DNA of 41,366 bases, from NCBI GenBank assembly GCA_964561995.1, contig CAZLQZ010000012.1, positions 1 to 41,366 on the forward strand, written 5' to 3'. Of the stretch, positions 1 through 8,361 are shown one piece after another. Each line of letters opens with the position of its first letter. Position 1 is the stretch's first letter. A program made the translations under genes and the position numbers. Source of the stretch: JABIAG01 sp964561995. GTDB lineage: Archaea > Nanobdellota > Nanobdellia > Woesearchaeales > JABIAG01. A model generated the notes under the pieces. It was not told where the DNA came from. It did no database searches and saw only the letters and a program-made list of their open reading frames with translations.

Positions 1-2
1 GT

Positions 3-560
3 GAAGCAAAAAAGAAATTTGTTATTCCTTGTAAAATTTCTAAGCTTGCAAAAAATGGAGAAATTAAAATTCTTGATGTGTGTTTTGGAATAGGATATAA
101 TTCATTAATTGCAATTCATGAAGCTTTGAAAGTAAATCCAAAATGTAAAATTACAATTGTTGGATTAGAAAATGACCAAGCTGTCTTTGAACAAATATTA
201 AAAATGAAATTTGATAAAAAATATAAAAAAGAATACTCATTAATTCAAAAAGCCGTAAAAAAAGAATTAAAAGGTCAAATTTCTATTAAACTAATTGAAG
301 GTGATGCAAGAATAACAATTAATGATGTTAAGGGTTTGTTTGATGCAGTTTTTTTAGATCCTTTTACACCAAAAATTAATCCAGATATGTGGTCAGAAAA
401 ATTTATTAGTGATATTTCTAAAAAAATGAAAAAACACTCTATAATTAGTACACATTTAAGTGCCGAATTTATTAAAAATAATCTGAAAAAGGCTGGATTG
501 GATGTTTTTGATGATCCTTCAAATGGAAAATTTGCAAATTCTACTTATGCTATTAAATAG
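3..560 (+). CDS. MnmC-like SAM-dependent methyltransferase (5' truncated by window edge)
   Basis: The frame is open from base 3, so the gene starts before the window; the internal GTG at 78 is not a real start because it falls inside the SAM-binding motif I (KILDVCFGIGYNSL). Seen: motif I near the start, an acidic motif after beta-2 (GLEND), and FLDPFTPKINPDMW followed by a helix and IISTHLS. This order matches the methyltransferase domain of MnmC/DUF752 proteins, which methylate the side chain of modified uridine at tRNA wobble position 34 in bacteria. Archaeal stand-alone members exist, but their substrate is less certain. No FAD-dependent oxidase domain follows, so this would be a methyltransferase-only form. 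It ends 38 bases before the lysine operon and probably belongs to a separate transcript. Confidence 0.75.
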   Translation, partial: EAKKKFVIPCKISKLAKNGEIKILDVCFGIGYNSLIAIHEALKVNPKCKITIVGLENDQAVFEQILKMKFDKKYKKEYSLIQKAVKKELKGQISIKLIEGDARITINDVKGLFDAVFLDPFTPKINPDMWSEKFISDISKKMKKHSIISTHLSAEFIKNNLKKAGLDVFDDPSNGKFANSTYAIK

Positions 561-567
561 ATATATC

Positions 568-575
568 TTTTTAAA
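568..575 (+). promoter_or_regulatory. TATA box of the lysine operon
   Basis: TTTTTAAA centred about 27 nt before the dapB ATG at 599. The spacing matches the archaeal TATA-to-transcription-start distance, so the dapB message is probably leaderless. No Shine-Dalgarno sequence precedes dapB. Confidence 0.55.
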
Positions 576-598
576 GAATATTATATTAGTATATAAAA

Positions 599-1468
599 AT
601 GACTAGACAAAATGTAGCTATATTTGGATATGGCAAAATGGGAAAATTAGTTGAGCAAGTTCTAAATGAAAGAGATTACAAGGTAATAGCAAAAGTAGAT
701 CCTAATGAAAATGGATGTTCTACCATGGAAAATGATTCTTGGTTAAATGCTAGTGGTGGTATTTGTTTTGTAGACCCTTCTGTTGCTCAAGATGTAATAG
801 GAAGAGTTATTGAAACAGGAAAAGATATGGTTATTGGAACAACTAAATTTTACATTAATCCCGATGGTTCAAAAAAAGAAGATATGTTAAAAAGTATGCA
901 TAATATTGCGCAAACTTGTGAGAGTAGAGTAATTTACGCTTCTAATTTTTCTGTTGGAGTTCATACTTTCTGGGAAAATATCAAAAAAACAGCACCATTA
1001 ATGGCAAAAAGAGATTATGCACCCGTTATAATGGAAGTTCATCATACTCAAAAAACTAAAGATGTTTCAGGAACTGCAATTACTACTGGTAATATTTTAT
1101 TAAATGCTTATGAAGGCAAGTATGATAGATTATCTTTTGAAATAGATAAAGCAATTTGGCCAAAAGAATTTGATGGTACTTTACTAAATTGTATTTCTGA
1201 TGATAGCATTAAAAGTAAAGATGCAGATATGATAAAAAAACAAGTTGATGATGCATTATCTCAAGGAAATATTCCTATTATTTCAGTAAGATATGGTACC
1301 ATTCCTGGAACGCATCGAGTAATTTTTATGCATGGAGAAAGTGTTCATAAATATGAAGATGTTGTAAAAAGTAGAAAATTATTTGCAGAAGGTGCAGTTG
1401 ATGCATTAGCTTGGTTACAAGACAAAGAACCTGGACTATATTCAATTGAAGAAATGATGAGGGAATAA
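599..1468 (+). CDS. dapB: 4-hydroxy-tetrahydrodipicolinate reductase
   Basis: Cytoplasmic enzyme of lysine/diaminopimelate synthesis that reduces the product of DapA to tetrahydrodipicolinate with NAD(P)H. Seen: N-terminal Rossmann motif GYGKMG, then the catalytic segment EVHHTQKTKDVSGTA, equivalent to the family's E-x-HH-x-x-K-x-D-x-(P)SGTA, which carries the catalytic histidine pair and lysine. The usual Ala-Pro before SGTA is shortened to Val here. At 289 aa it is a little longer than typical bacterial DapB (about 240-270). First gene of the dapB-dapL-dapF-lysA cluster, with 2 bases to dapL. DapA, aspartokinase and Asd are not in the window. Confidence 0.9.
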   Translation: MTRQNVAIFGYGKMGKLVEQVLNERDYKVIAKVDPNENGCSTMENDSWLNASGGICFVDPSVAQDVIGRVIETGKDMVIGTTKFYINPDGSKKEDMLKSMHNIAQTCESRVIYASNFSVGVHTFWENIKKTAPLMAKRDYAPVIMEVHHTQKTKDVSGTAITTGNILLNAYEGKYDRLSFEIDKAIWPKEFDGTLLNCISDDSIKSKDADMIKKQVDDALSQGNIPIISVRYGTIPGTHRVIFMHGESVHKYEDVVKSRKLFAEGAVDALAWLQDKEPGLYSIEEMMRE

Positions 1469-1470
1469 AA

Positions 1471-2808
1471 ATGGCAACAATAAATCGAAATTATAAAAGG
1501 TTAGCAGCAGGATATTTATTTCCAGAAATTGGAAGAAGAACTGATGAATGGGAAAAAAAAACAGGATTGAAAGCAATGAAATTGGGTATTGGTAATACAA
1601 CTGAACCTATGTCTGAAATTATAACTGATACACTTGCAGCTGCTTCATATGCACTTGCAGAAGGTAATGGTTTTAAACTTAAAAATCCAGAATTAGAAAC
1701 TGAGGACATATTATTAAGAGATGCAAAATTAGATAACTATACGGGATATGGTGCCGAACAAGGAAATGAATTTTTAAGAGAGCAATTAGTTAAATTTTAT
1801 TTAAATATTGGAGTTAAATTAGATTCAACTGAATTCTTTGTAAGTGATGGTGCAAAATGCGATAGTGGAAATATTCAATCTATTTTTGGATTAGAAAATA
1901 TTGTCGCTGTTCAAGATCCAGCATATCCAGTTTATGTTGATACAAATGTTATTGCTGGAAGAGCTGGTTTGTTTGATAATGAAACCGGTCAATATGATGG
2001 ATTAGTTTACATGCTTTGCAATGAAGAAAATGGTTTTATGCCATCTGTTCCTAAAGATTATACTTCTGAAGTTATTGATGAGATGGGTATTAGTGAACGT
2101 AAAGGTGTAGATATGATATATTTATGTAGTCCTAATAATCCTACTAGTGCAGTAATGACAAAAGATAAAATACAAGAATTTGTTGATTATGCTAGGGAAA
2201 ATAAAGCAGTAATAATATTTGATTCAGCTTATGCAGCTTTTATTAAAGATGACAACTTGCCAAGAAGTATTTATGAAATACCTGGTGCAAAAGAATGTGC
2301 CATTGAAATAAGTAGCTTTTCAAAATATGCAGGATTTACTGGTGTAAGAGCAGGTTGGTCCATTGTTCCAAAAGACCTTGTTGTTGAAGGAACAGTACCT
2401 GGAGAAGTTCATGGATTATGGAATAGAAGACAATGTACGTTTTTTAATGGTGCATCGAATATTGTTCAAGCAGGAGCGATTGCTGCTCTATCAAATGAAG
2501 GACAAAAAGCATGCATGAAGCAAGTTAATTTCTATATGGATAATGCAAAAATAATTAGAGAAGGACTCAATGAAGTTGGATTAAAAACATTTGGTGGCGA
2601 TAATGCTCCTTATATTTGGATGCAAACTCCCAATAAAATGGATTCATGGAATTTCTTTGATAAATTATTAGAAGAAACTCGTGTGGTTGGAACTCCTGGA
2701 AGTGGTTTTGGCCCATCAGGTCAAGGATACTTTAGATTAAGTGCTTTTGGTCACAGAGAAAATGTTGAGCAAGCAGTTCAAAGTATTAAAGATAACTTGA
2801 GGTTATAA
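1471..2808 (+). CDS. dapL: LL-diaminopimelate aminotransferase
   Basis: PLP enzyme that converts tetrahydrodipicolinate directly to LL-diaminopimelate using glutamate, bypassing the succinylase and acetylase branches. The route is known from plants, Chlamydia and several methanogens. Seen: N-terminal YLFPEIGRR and LGIGNTTEP, typical of DapL; the PLP lysine about K285 in SSFSKYAGFTGVRAGW; the C-terminal FRLSAFG with the substrate-carboxylate arginine. 445 aa, slightly longer than the usual 410-430. A GAGGG ribosome-binding site at 1459-1463 lies inside the end of dapB, so the gene is translated from the operon mRNA by Shine-Dalgarno. Only one base separates it from dapF. Confidence 0.92.
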   Translation: MATINRNYKRLAAGYLFPEIGRRTDEWEKKTGLKAMKLGIGNTTEPMSEIITDTLAAASYALAEGNGFKLKNPELETEDILLRDAKLDNYTGYGAEQGNEFLREQLVKFYLNIGVKLDSTEFFVSDGAKCDSGNIQSIFGLENIVAVQDPAYPVYVDTNVIAGRAGLFDNETGQYDGLVYMLCNEENGFMPSVPKDYTSEVIDEMGISERKGVDMIYLCSPNNPTSAVMTKDKIQEFVDYARENKAVIIFDSAYAAFIKDDNLPRSIYEIPGAKECAIEISSFSKYAGFTGVRAGWSIVPKDLVVEGTVPGEVHGLWNRRQCTFFNGASNIVQAGAIAALSNEGQKACMKQVNFYMDNAKIIREGLNEVGLKTFGGDNAPYIWMQTPNKMDSWNFFDKLLEETRVVGTPGSGFGPSGQGYFRLSAFGHRENVEQAVQSIKDNLRL

Positions 2809-2809
2809 A

Positions 2810-3676
2810 ATGAAAGTTGAATTTGTTAAAATGAATGGTTGTGGAAACAGCCAGATAATTGTTGATGCAGAAGATGTTATGAAATATGTTGAATCTGATG
2901 GATTAAATTTATTGGCTAAAACATTATTAGATGAGCATTTTGGAATTGGAGCAGATCAAATGCTTTTATGTTCTCCTCCATCTTCAGGTGTAGATGCTGA
3001 TGCTCAAATGAGAATTTTTAACAAAGATGGATCAGAAGTAGAAATGTGCGGAAATGGAATTAGATGTATGGCCAATCATGTATACGATACCAGGGCAATG
3101 ATTCGTGAAGAATTAAGAATAGAAACTCCATTACATGTTGGAAACGAAGTTAAAACAGTTAAATTGTATCCAGATACAGGACATGTAAAGGTTGATATGG
3201 GAATTGGAAAATATAGTGGCAGATTAAAACTTAATATTAATGGTGAAATTAATGTGGGTTATAAGGTTAATGTTGGAAATCCACACTTTGTTATTTTTAC
3301 TGCGGATGCATCAAAGGAGTTAGCTTTGTCTGCTGGACCGGGAATAGAAAACTTTCTTAAAGAATTTCCAGAAAAAACAAATGTAGAATTTGTAAAAATT
3401 AAAAGTCGAAGTAATGTTGATTGTTATGTTTGGGAAAGAGGTTCTGGTTACACTTATGCATGCGGTACTGGTGCTACAGCTGTTGCATATGCAGGATATG
3501 AGGAAGGTATACTAAATAACAAATGCGCAATTGGACTTCCTGGCGGGATATTAGATATTGAAATAAAGGGTGATAATTTATACCTGACCGGACCTGTAAC
3601 TCAAGTAGGAACAATGAAAATGGATTATTCCGACTTAGAATACCTTATGAAAACTGTGGATGGTTTTGAGGATTGA
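2810..3676 (+). CDS. dapF: Diaminopimelate epimerase
   Basis: Interconverts LL- and meso-diaminopimelate by a two-cysteine, PLP-independent mechanism. Seen: both catalytic cysteines, C80 in MCGNGIRC and C218 in ACGTGATA, plus GNPHFV in the second half. Two pseudo-symmetric domains fit the 288 aa length. The N-terminal active-site loop reads MNGCGNSQ rather than the common MHGLGNDF; the asparagine of GN is retained. GAGGT just upstream (about 2800-2804) is its ribosome-binding site. It sits between dapL and lysA, giving the last three steps to lysine in order. Confidence 0.9.
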   Translation: MKVEFVKMNGCGNSQIIVDAEDVMKYVESDGLNLLAKTLLDEHFGIGADQMLLCSPPSSGVDADAQMRIFNKDGSEVEMCGNGIRCMANHVYDTRAMIREELRIETPLHVGNEVKTVKLYPDTGHVKVDMGIGKYSGRLKLNINGEINVGYKVNVGNPHFVIFTADASKELALSAGPGIENFLKEFPEKTNVEFVKIKSRSNVDCYVWERGSGYTYACGTGATAVAYAGYEEGILNNKCAIGLPGGILDIEIKGDNLYLTGPVTQVGTMKMDYSDLEYLMKTVDGFED

Positions 3677-3678
3677 AA

Positions 3679-5088
3679 ATGTCTGATAATTTAGTATGTA
3701 ATAAAGAAATGCCACTATCTGGATTTGGTAAAGTATCTTCTAATGTTATAATGCGAGCTGTAAAAAAAATTCATCCTCCTTTTTATTTATATGATGAATC
3801 AGTAATTGAACAAAAATGTAACGCAATTAAAAACATGGATCTAGGTCCTTTTAATTTAGAACCAAGATATGCATTTAAAGCAAATTCTAACATGGCTATA
3901 GCACAATCAATTGCAATGCAAGGTTTTAATTTTGATTGTAGTACATTAGAAGAAGTATTACGATTACAAATGGCAGGAATTCCAGTAAGAAAAGTTATGT
4001 TAACATCTCAACAAGTTCCATATGGTTATGATCATGAAACTCTTAAAGGAATGATGAAAAATGGTTTAAAATATAATGTTTGTTCATTAAGACAATTAGA
4101 ATTAATAGCTCCTTTTGCTGGAAAGAATAATATTCCCTTATCAATAAGAATTCATCCTGAAAAAGGTGGAAGTGGAGAATCATTAACAAGAAATACTGCA
4201 AACAAATATTCTTGCTTTGGTGTTCTTTTAAGAGATTTGTCAGTTGCATTAGATTATGCATATCAAAAAAATGTTATATTTGATAGTGCTCATGTTCACA
4301 TTGGATCCGGTGGAGACCAAATTAAATGGAATGATAATATTATAAATGAATTGGGAATTGCAGCACGTTACTTTTCAAATCTGAAAAGAATAAGTTTTGG
4401 TGGTGGAATTAAAGAAGGTCGAATGCCCGGTGAACAAGTTGCAGATTTAGATTTACTAGCAAATATTGCAAAAAAAGCACTGCTTTCTTACAAAGATAAA
4501 ACTGGAATGGAACCTGTTGTTGAAATAGAACCAGGCACCTATATTGTTGCAAATTCAGGTTATATTGTTACAGAAGTTGTTGACAAAAAATCAACTGGTC
4601 CAGATGGATATAATTTTTTAATTTTGGGTGGGGGGTGTATGACTCTCAATGCACGATCAATGTGTTATGGGAGTCAGCATCCTTTTTATTTAGTTCAAAA
4701 GAATGGCGATATTTTATCAACTGAATTAAAATTAGATGGTTGTGATCCAAATGGAATTATTCCCGTTGGTACTAATTGTGAATCTGGAGATGGATGGAGT
4801 GTTGAACATTCTGCTGAAATAGATGCTAATGGTAATCCTGTTCTTGTAGAAAAGATTGTTCCAAGAGTAATGGGTAATCCTAATATTGGTGATTATTTCA
4901 TTTGTGGAGGAGCAGGAGCTTATTGTTCATCAATGTCTTTTAGTAATTACAATTCAATGTTAAAAGTTCCTGAATTATTATTGGCAAAAAATGGCGAGTT
5001 ATATTGTATAAGAAAAAAGGAATCAATGGAACAATTAATTGCAAATGAATTAGGATTATCAGATTTTAATCCACAACTATTAAATTAA
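3679..5088 (+). CDS. lysA: Diaminopimelate decarboxylase
   Basis: Alanine-racemase-fold PLP enzyme that decarboxylates meso-diaminopimelate to L-lysine. Seen: PLP lysine K67 in YAFKANSN; FDCSTLEEV; HVHIGSGG; SFGGG; EPGTYIV; CESGDGW, which contributes the catalytic cysteine of the partner subunit; and the C-terminal GAYCSSMSFSNYN. I use ATG 3679 because GAGGA at 3668-3672 sits a few bases before it; the in-frame TTG at 3673 is less likely. 469 aa, longer than the usual 410-430. With DapB, DapL and DapF it completes lysine synthesis from tetrahydrodipicolinate. Related decarboxylases (carboxynorspermidine) are excluded mainly by the dap context. Confidence 0.88.
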   Translation: MSDNLVCNKEMPLSGFGKVSSNVIMRAVKKIHPPFYLYDESVIEQKCNAIKNMDLGPFNLEPRYAFKANSNMAIAQSIAMQGFNFDCSTLEEVLRLQMAGIPVRKVMLTSQQVPYGYDHETLKGMMKNGLKYNVCSLRQLELIAPFAGKNNIPLSIRIHPEKGGSGESLTRNTANKYSCFGVLLRDLSVALDYAYQKNVIFDSAHVHIGSGGDQIKWNDNIINELGIAARYFSNLKRISFGGGIKEGRMPGEQVADLDLLANIAKKALLSYKDKTGMEPVVEIEPGTYIVANSGYIVTEVVDKKSTGPDGYNFLILGGGCMTLNARSMCYGSQHPFYLVQKNGDILSTELKLDGCDPNGIIPVGTNCESGDGWSVEHSAEIDANGNPVLVEKIVPRVMGNPNIGDYFICGGAGAYCSSMSFSNYNSMLKVPELLLAKNGELYCIRKKESMEQLIANELGLSDFNPQLLN

Positions 5089-5096
5089 AGATAAAC

Positions 5097-5105
5097 TTTA
5101 TATAT
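5097..5105 (+). promoter_or_regulatory. TATA box of the thiol-conduit/lipoyl-carrier operon
   Basis: TTTATATAT centred 26 nt before the ATG at 5127. This predicts a leaderless message that carries the CcdA-like protein, the GcvH-like protein and the AhpD-like protein, whose reading frames overlap. Confidence 0.6.
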
Positions 5106-5126
5106 TTCTTTTTTTAATTTTGATTT

Positions 5127-6521
5127 ATGAAAAAGTTTAGTATGTTATTTTCAGTATTACTTTTAGGATTATTAATTTTCATGCCATCTGTAATGGCCTA
5201 TGAAGTAGATTTACATTTATTTTATGGATATTCATGTCCTCATTGTGCTAAAGAAAAAGAATTTTTAGATTCTATTGAAAATAAGTATCCAGAATTAAAT
5301 GTTTATTTGCATGAAATTTACAAAGATAAGACTGAAGCTAAATTATATAAACAATTAGCAACAGCTTATGGTGAAGATACTACTAGTGTTCCTGGAACTT
5401 TCATTGGTGATCAATTAATAATTGGTTATGCAGACCATTATGCTCCCGTTATTGAAGAATTAATTGCCAAATGCATTAATGAAAGTTGTATCGATCCCTT
5501 AACAAAAATTGATTTACCAAGTAATAATTCACAATCTAATAATTCTTTAACTAGCAACATTAATTTACCTTTTTTTGGTCAAATGAACATATCCCAAACT
5601 CCTTTAATTATTTCAACTGCTATAATTGCTTTTGTAGATGGGTTTAATCCTTGTTCTTTATGGGTTTTAACTTTTTTATTGGGAATTGTAATTTATTCAG
5701 GTTCACGAAAAAAAACCTTTATTGTTGGTATTACATTTCTTTTGATAACTTCAATACTTTATGGTGCTTTTATTCTTAGTATTATAAGTGTTTTATCTTA
5801 TGTTGGTTATCTAAAATGGATTCAAGTTTTAGTAGCATTAGTTGCTTTATCATTTGGATTAATTAATGTTAAAGATTACTTTTGGTTTAAAAAAGGAATT
5901 TCATTAACAATTTCTGACAAATATAAGCCAAAACTTTTCAAAAGTATGCGGAATGTAATGAATCCTGATAAATCAACTTTTGCTATGATTGTTGCTACAA
6001 TTATTATGGCAGGCGGTGTAACACTTGCAGAATTGCCTTGTACTTCTGGTTTTCCAACAATATGGGCTAATATGTTAGCAAGTGCAAATGTTAATTCTTT
6101 TACTTATGGATTCTTATTATTAATTTATATTTTAATATATTTAATTGATGAATTAGTAATCTTTTTTATTGCAGTTAAAACATTAAAAGTTACTAAATTT
6201 GAAGAAAAACATGGAAGGATGTTAAAATTAATTGGTGGAATGATTATGTTAGCATTGGCATTAGCATTATTATTTAAACCTGAAATTATGAACGATATTG
6301 GTGGAAGTATTTTAGTATTTATTATTGCTATTGTACTTGCATTTGTAATTATGTTAGTTCATGATAAACTTAAACCTAAAGATCAAACAATTGTTCCTGA
6401 TGAATCGGATGAAAAATCTGAATCTGTTAAAGGCAATGAAGAAAACATTGAAATAAAAGTCGATGAAAAAATTAATGAGGAAAAAAATGGAGAACAAGAA
6501 CCACCAGTGGATAAAAATTGA
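5127..6521 (+). CDS. Exported thioredoxin domain fused to a CcdA/DsbD-type membrane domain
   Basis: A membrane protein likely to move reducing equivalents across the membrane. Seen: signal peptide or N-terminal anchor (residues 1-24, ending SVMA); thioredoxin/glutaredoxin-like domain with FYGYSCPHC (C37, C40) and the cis-proline stretch SVPGTFIG; a short Asn/Ser linker; then six or more hydrophobic helices with the two CcdA-type cysteines, C176 in GFNPCS and C305 in ELPCTSG. The hydrophilic C-terminal tail is Glu/Lys rich. CcdA/DsbD proteins take electrons from cytoplasmic thioredoxin and reduce extracytoplasmic disulfides; here the receiving thioredoxin domain is fused at the N-terminus. The stop lies 35 bases inside the next gene, which encodes a lipoyl carrier, suggesting a shared pathway (inference). 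Confidence 0.85.
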   Translation: MKKFSMLFSVLLLGLLIFMPSVMAYEVDLHLFYGYSCPHCAKEKEFLDSIENKYPELNVYLHEIYKDKTEAKLYKQLATAYGEDTTSVPGTFIGDQLIIGYADHYAPVIEELIAKCINESCIDPLTKIDLPSNNSQSNNSLTSNINLPFFGQMNISQTPLIISTAIIAFVDGFNPCSLWVLTFLLGIVIYSGSRKKTFIVGITFLLITSILYGAFILSIISVLSYVGYLKWIQVLVALVALSFGLINVKDYFWFKKGISLTISDKYKPKLFKSMRNVMNPDKSTFAMIVATIIMAGGVTLAELPCTSGFPTIWANMLASANVNSFTYGFLLLIYILIYLIDELVIFFIAVKTLKVTKFEEKHGRMLKLIGGMIMLALALALLFKPEIMNDIGGSILVFIIAIVLAFVIMLVHDKLKPKDQTIVPDESDEKSESVKGNEENIEIKVDEKINEEKNGEQEPPVDKN

Positions 6522-6780
6522 AGATAATATTGCTACAATTGGTATTGATGAACAAACAGCTAAACAAGTAAAAGAATTTGTTTTTATTAAATTGCCAGAA
6601 GTAGGTTCAATTAAAGAAGGTGATGATTATATAACTTTAGAAGCAGTTAAATGGTCTGGACATTTACAAAGTCCGGTAACAGGCGAAATAATAGAAGTAA
6701 ATAAAGGATTGTTTAATGAACCAGGAAAAATAAATGAAGATCCATTAAATACGTGGATTGTAAAGGTAAAATTACAATGA
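6487..6780 (+). CDS. GcvH-like lipoyl carrier protein
   Basis: 97-aa biotinyl/lipoyl-fold protein. Seen: HQWIKIEDNIATIGI at the start, FIKLPEVG, the lipoylation site EAVKWSG with K55, and SPVTGEIIEVN followed by NEDP and a terminal WIVKVK. These are the signature blocks of glycine-cleavage H protein, though shorter than the usual 125-130 aa. The usual residues after the lipoyl lysine (AAS) are replaced by WSG. I chose ATG 6487 because GAGG (6477-6480) precedes it and the family's N-terminus begins there. No GcvT or GcvP and no 2-oxoacid dehydrogenase E2 is nearby. Instead the flanks are an AhpD-like protein and thiol redox genes, so it may act as a redox carrier like the lipoyl proteins of peroxide defence or sulfur oxidation (inference). 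Confidence 0.85.
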   Translation: MENKNHQWIKIEDNIATIGIDEQTAKQVKEFVFIKLPEVGSIKEGDDYITLEAVKWSGHLQSPVTGEIIEVNKGLFNEPGKINEDPLNTWIVKVKLQ

Positions 6781-7034
6781 GTGAAATTAATAATGAATTT
6801 TTAAAATTTGTAGAGTTGGTTGAAAAAGATGGTGCATTAAATAGTAAAACAAAACATCTTATTGGAATGGCAATTGCAATCACTAAAAATTGTAAGCCAT
6901 GTATTGATATTCATAAAAAAGCAGCAATTAAATTAGGTGCTACTAGTGAAGAAATAAGTGAAACTAGTTGGGTTGCAGTATTAATGGATGGTGGTCCGTC
7001 ATACATTCATACCAAAGATTTAAGAACTAAATAA
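6777..7034 (+). CDS. AhpD-like / carboxymuconolactone decarboxylase family protein
   Basis: 85-aa all-helical protein with the AhpD signature CKPCIDIH (C39, C42, H46). It follows KTKHLIGMAIAI, which is the usual KTKELI helix of this family. In AhpD proteins the two cysteines carry electrons from a lipoylated protein to peroxiredoxin. The glutamate found about 12 residues before the first cysteine, part of the proton relay in characterised AhpD, is His27 here. The ATG overlaps the stop of the lipoyl-carrier gene (ATGA), so translation is coupled and the two proteins are likely made together. The Shine-Dalgarno is weak. No AhpC/peroxiredoxin gene is in the window. Confidence 0.8.
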   Translation: MSEINNEFLKFVELVEKDGALNSKTKHLIGMAIAITKNCKPCIDIHKKAAIKLGATSEEISETSWVAVLMDGGPSYIHTKDLRTK

Positions 7035-7051
7035 TTTTTATTTTTATTATA

Positions 7052-7138
7052 ATGATAATTCATATTGTTTTTGGAACATGTGCTGTTGGAAATTTAAAAC
7101 AATTCTTAAAAAATAATGAAAAATTAAAATCAGAATGA
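7052..7138 (+). pseudogene. Stub resembling the N-terminus of a DUF1835 protein
   Basis: A 28-codon open frame starting MIIHIVFGTCAVGNLK. The opening resembles the conserved start of DUF1835-domain proteins (IHIVFG followed by a small-residue loop and a helix), but the frame stops right after the first helix. It lies in the 166-base gap between the AhpD-like gene and the flavoprotein gene. It could be a decayed gene remnant or a tiny real peptide; no clear ribosome-binding site is visible. The family resemblance is from memory of a short motif only. Confidence 0.35.
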
Positions 7139-7170
7139 TTTAACACTCAGATTAAATAAATAACATAACT

Positions 7171-7178
7171 TTTATAAA
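7171..7178 (+). promoter_or_regulatory. TATA box of the flavoprotein-lipA-lplA-lplB operon
   Basis: TTTATAAA centred 26 nt before the ATG at 7201, with no Shine-Dalgarno in between. Predicts a leaderless transcript separate from the upstream CcdA-GcvH-AhpD transcript. Confidence 0.65.
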
Positions 7179-7200
7179 CAATTCACCTTTATGTTAAATT

Positions 7201-8361
7201 ATGAATGTGTTAATTATTGGAGGGGGAACAGCAGGTACGACTGCGGCTTTAGAATTAAGAAAATTAGATAAAGATGTTAATATAACTATTTTAGAACAAA
7301 GTTCTTATACTCAATATTCATATTGTGCATTACCGTATTTATTAGAAGGACAAATTAAAAATTTTAATGATTTAATGTATTACAATGAAGATTTCTTTAA
7401 ACAGCAAAATATTAAAATTAAATTAAATCATGATGTTACTAATATAGACCTAGAAAGAAAAGAAGTAGATGGAATTTGTTATGATAAATTAATTATTGCA
7501 ACTGGAAGTAAAGCAATAACCTTAGGGGAAGGATATACATTCAAAAGTATTGATGATGTTAATAAATTAAAAGAAATTAAAGAAGATGATTTAACTATTG
7601 TTGGTGGTGGTTTTGTTGGAGTTGAAGTTGCATGGGCTTTAAATAAAATTGGTAAAAAAGTAACAATAATAGAAAATAAAGATCACTTAATGTCAAATTC
7701 TTTTGATTCTGATATGTCAGAATTAATTGAAAAATATTTGGAAGAAAATGGAATTGATGTTTTATTAAATTCAAGATATACAACAAAAAAAAATACTGTT
7801 TTTGCATGTGGTGTTAAAGCAAACACAAAAATAGCTGAAATTGCAGGAATTAAATTAGAAAATGGTATTGTTGTTAATGAATATATGCAAACTTCTAATG
7901 ATAATGTTTATGCATGTGGTGATTGCATTAATAGTGCTAAATTAGCATTACCAGCAATTAAACAAGCCAAAGTTGTTGCACATAATGTTTTAGGTAAAAA
8001 AGAAATGTATTTAGGTTCTCAAGGTAATATTATTTCTAAAATTGGAGAACTTATTTTTGGAAGTGTTGGTAAATGTGAAGGAACATTTTCAAAATTTAAA
8101 GGTAAAACTAAAGCACATTATATGACTGATGCAAAAGATATTCAGGTTAAATTATATGCCAAAGATGACATAATTACTGGGTGTCAAATTGTAGGTTATG
8201 AAGAAGTTTTAGGAAGATTAAATTTAATTGCATTAGCAGTTGAAAAAAGACTTAAAATTAAAGATTTAATTGATATGCATACTTGTTATAATCCTTCTGT
8301 AAGTCCTGTATTTGAACCTTTGGTTGTTGCTGCCGAAATTCTACAAAAAAAAAATGATTAA
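7201..8361 (+). CDS. FAD/NAD(P)-dependent thiol-disulfide reductase of the CoA-disulfide reductase/NADH oxidase family
   Basis: Two-dinucleotide-binding-domain flavoprotein. Seen: FAD-binding GGGTAG at residues 7-12; a single active-site cysteine C42 in SYCALPYLLEG, the position used by CoA-disulfide reductases, NADH oxidases and persulfide reductases; NAD-binding GGGFVG in the middle; YACGDCINS for the second FAD contact; and a C-terminal dimerisation domain ending CYNPSVSPVFEP. 386 aa, shorter than the usual 440. It lacks the CxxxxC pair of dihydrolipoamide dehydrogenase. Its stop overlaps lipA by 8 bases, tying it to lipoyl metabolism. Possible substrates are CoA disulfide, a persulfide, oxygen or, by context, the lipoyl carrier; the sequence does not decide. 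Confidence 0.85.
   Translation: MNVLIIGGGTAGTTAALELRKLDKDVNITILEQSSYTQYSYCALPYLLEGQIKNFNDLMYYNEDFFKQQNIKIKLNHDVTNIDLERKEVDGICYDKLIIATGSKAITLGEGYTFKSIDDVNKLKEIKEDDLTIVGGGFVGVEVAWALNKIGKKVTIIENKDHLMSNSFDSDMSELIEKYLEENGIDVLLNSRYTTKKNTVFACGVKANTKIAEIAGIKLENGIVVNEYMQTSNDNVYACGDCINSAKLALPAIKQAKVVAHNVLGKKEMYLGSQGNIISKIGELIFGSVGKCEGTFSKFKGKTKAHYMTDAKDIQVKLYAKDDIITGCQIVGYEEVLGRLNLIALAVEKRLKIKDLIDMHTCYNPSVSPVFEPLVVAAEILQKKND

Noticed and set aside
6487..6780. Glycine-cleavage system H protein in its classical role
   Set aside because: The fold and lipoyl lysine match, but no gcvT/gcvP is near and the protein is short; the fold is accepted and the classical role is left open.
7201..8361. Dihydrolipoamide dehydrogenase identity for the flavoprotein
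   Set aside because: The CxxxxC redox pair of Lpd is absent; there is a single cysteine at position 42, as in CoA-disulfide reductases and NADH oxidases.
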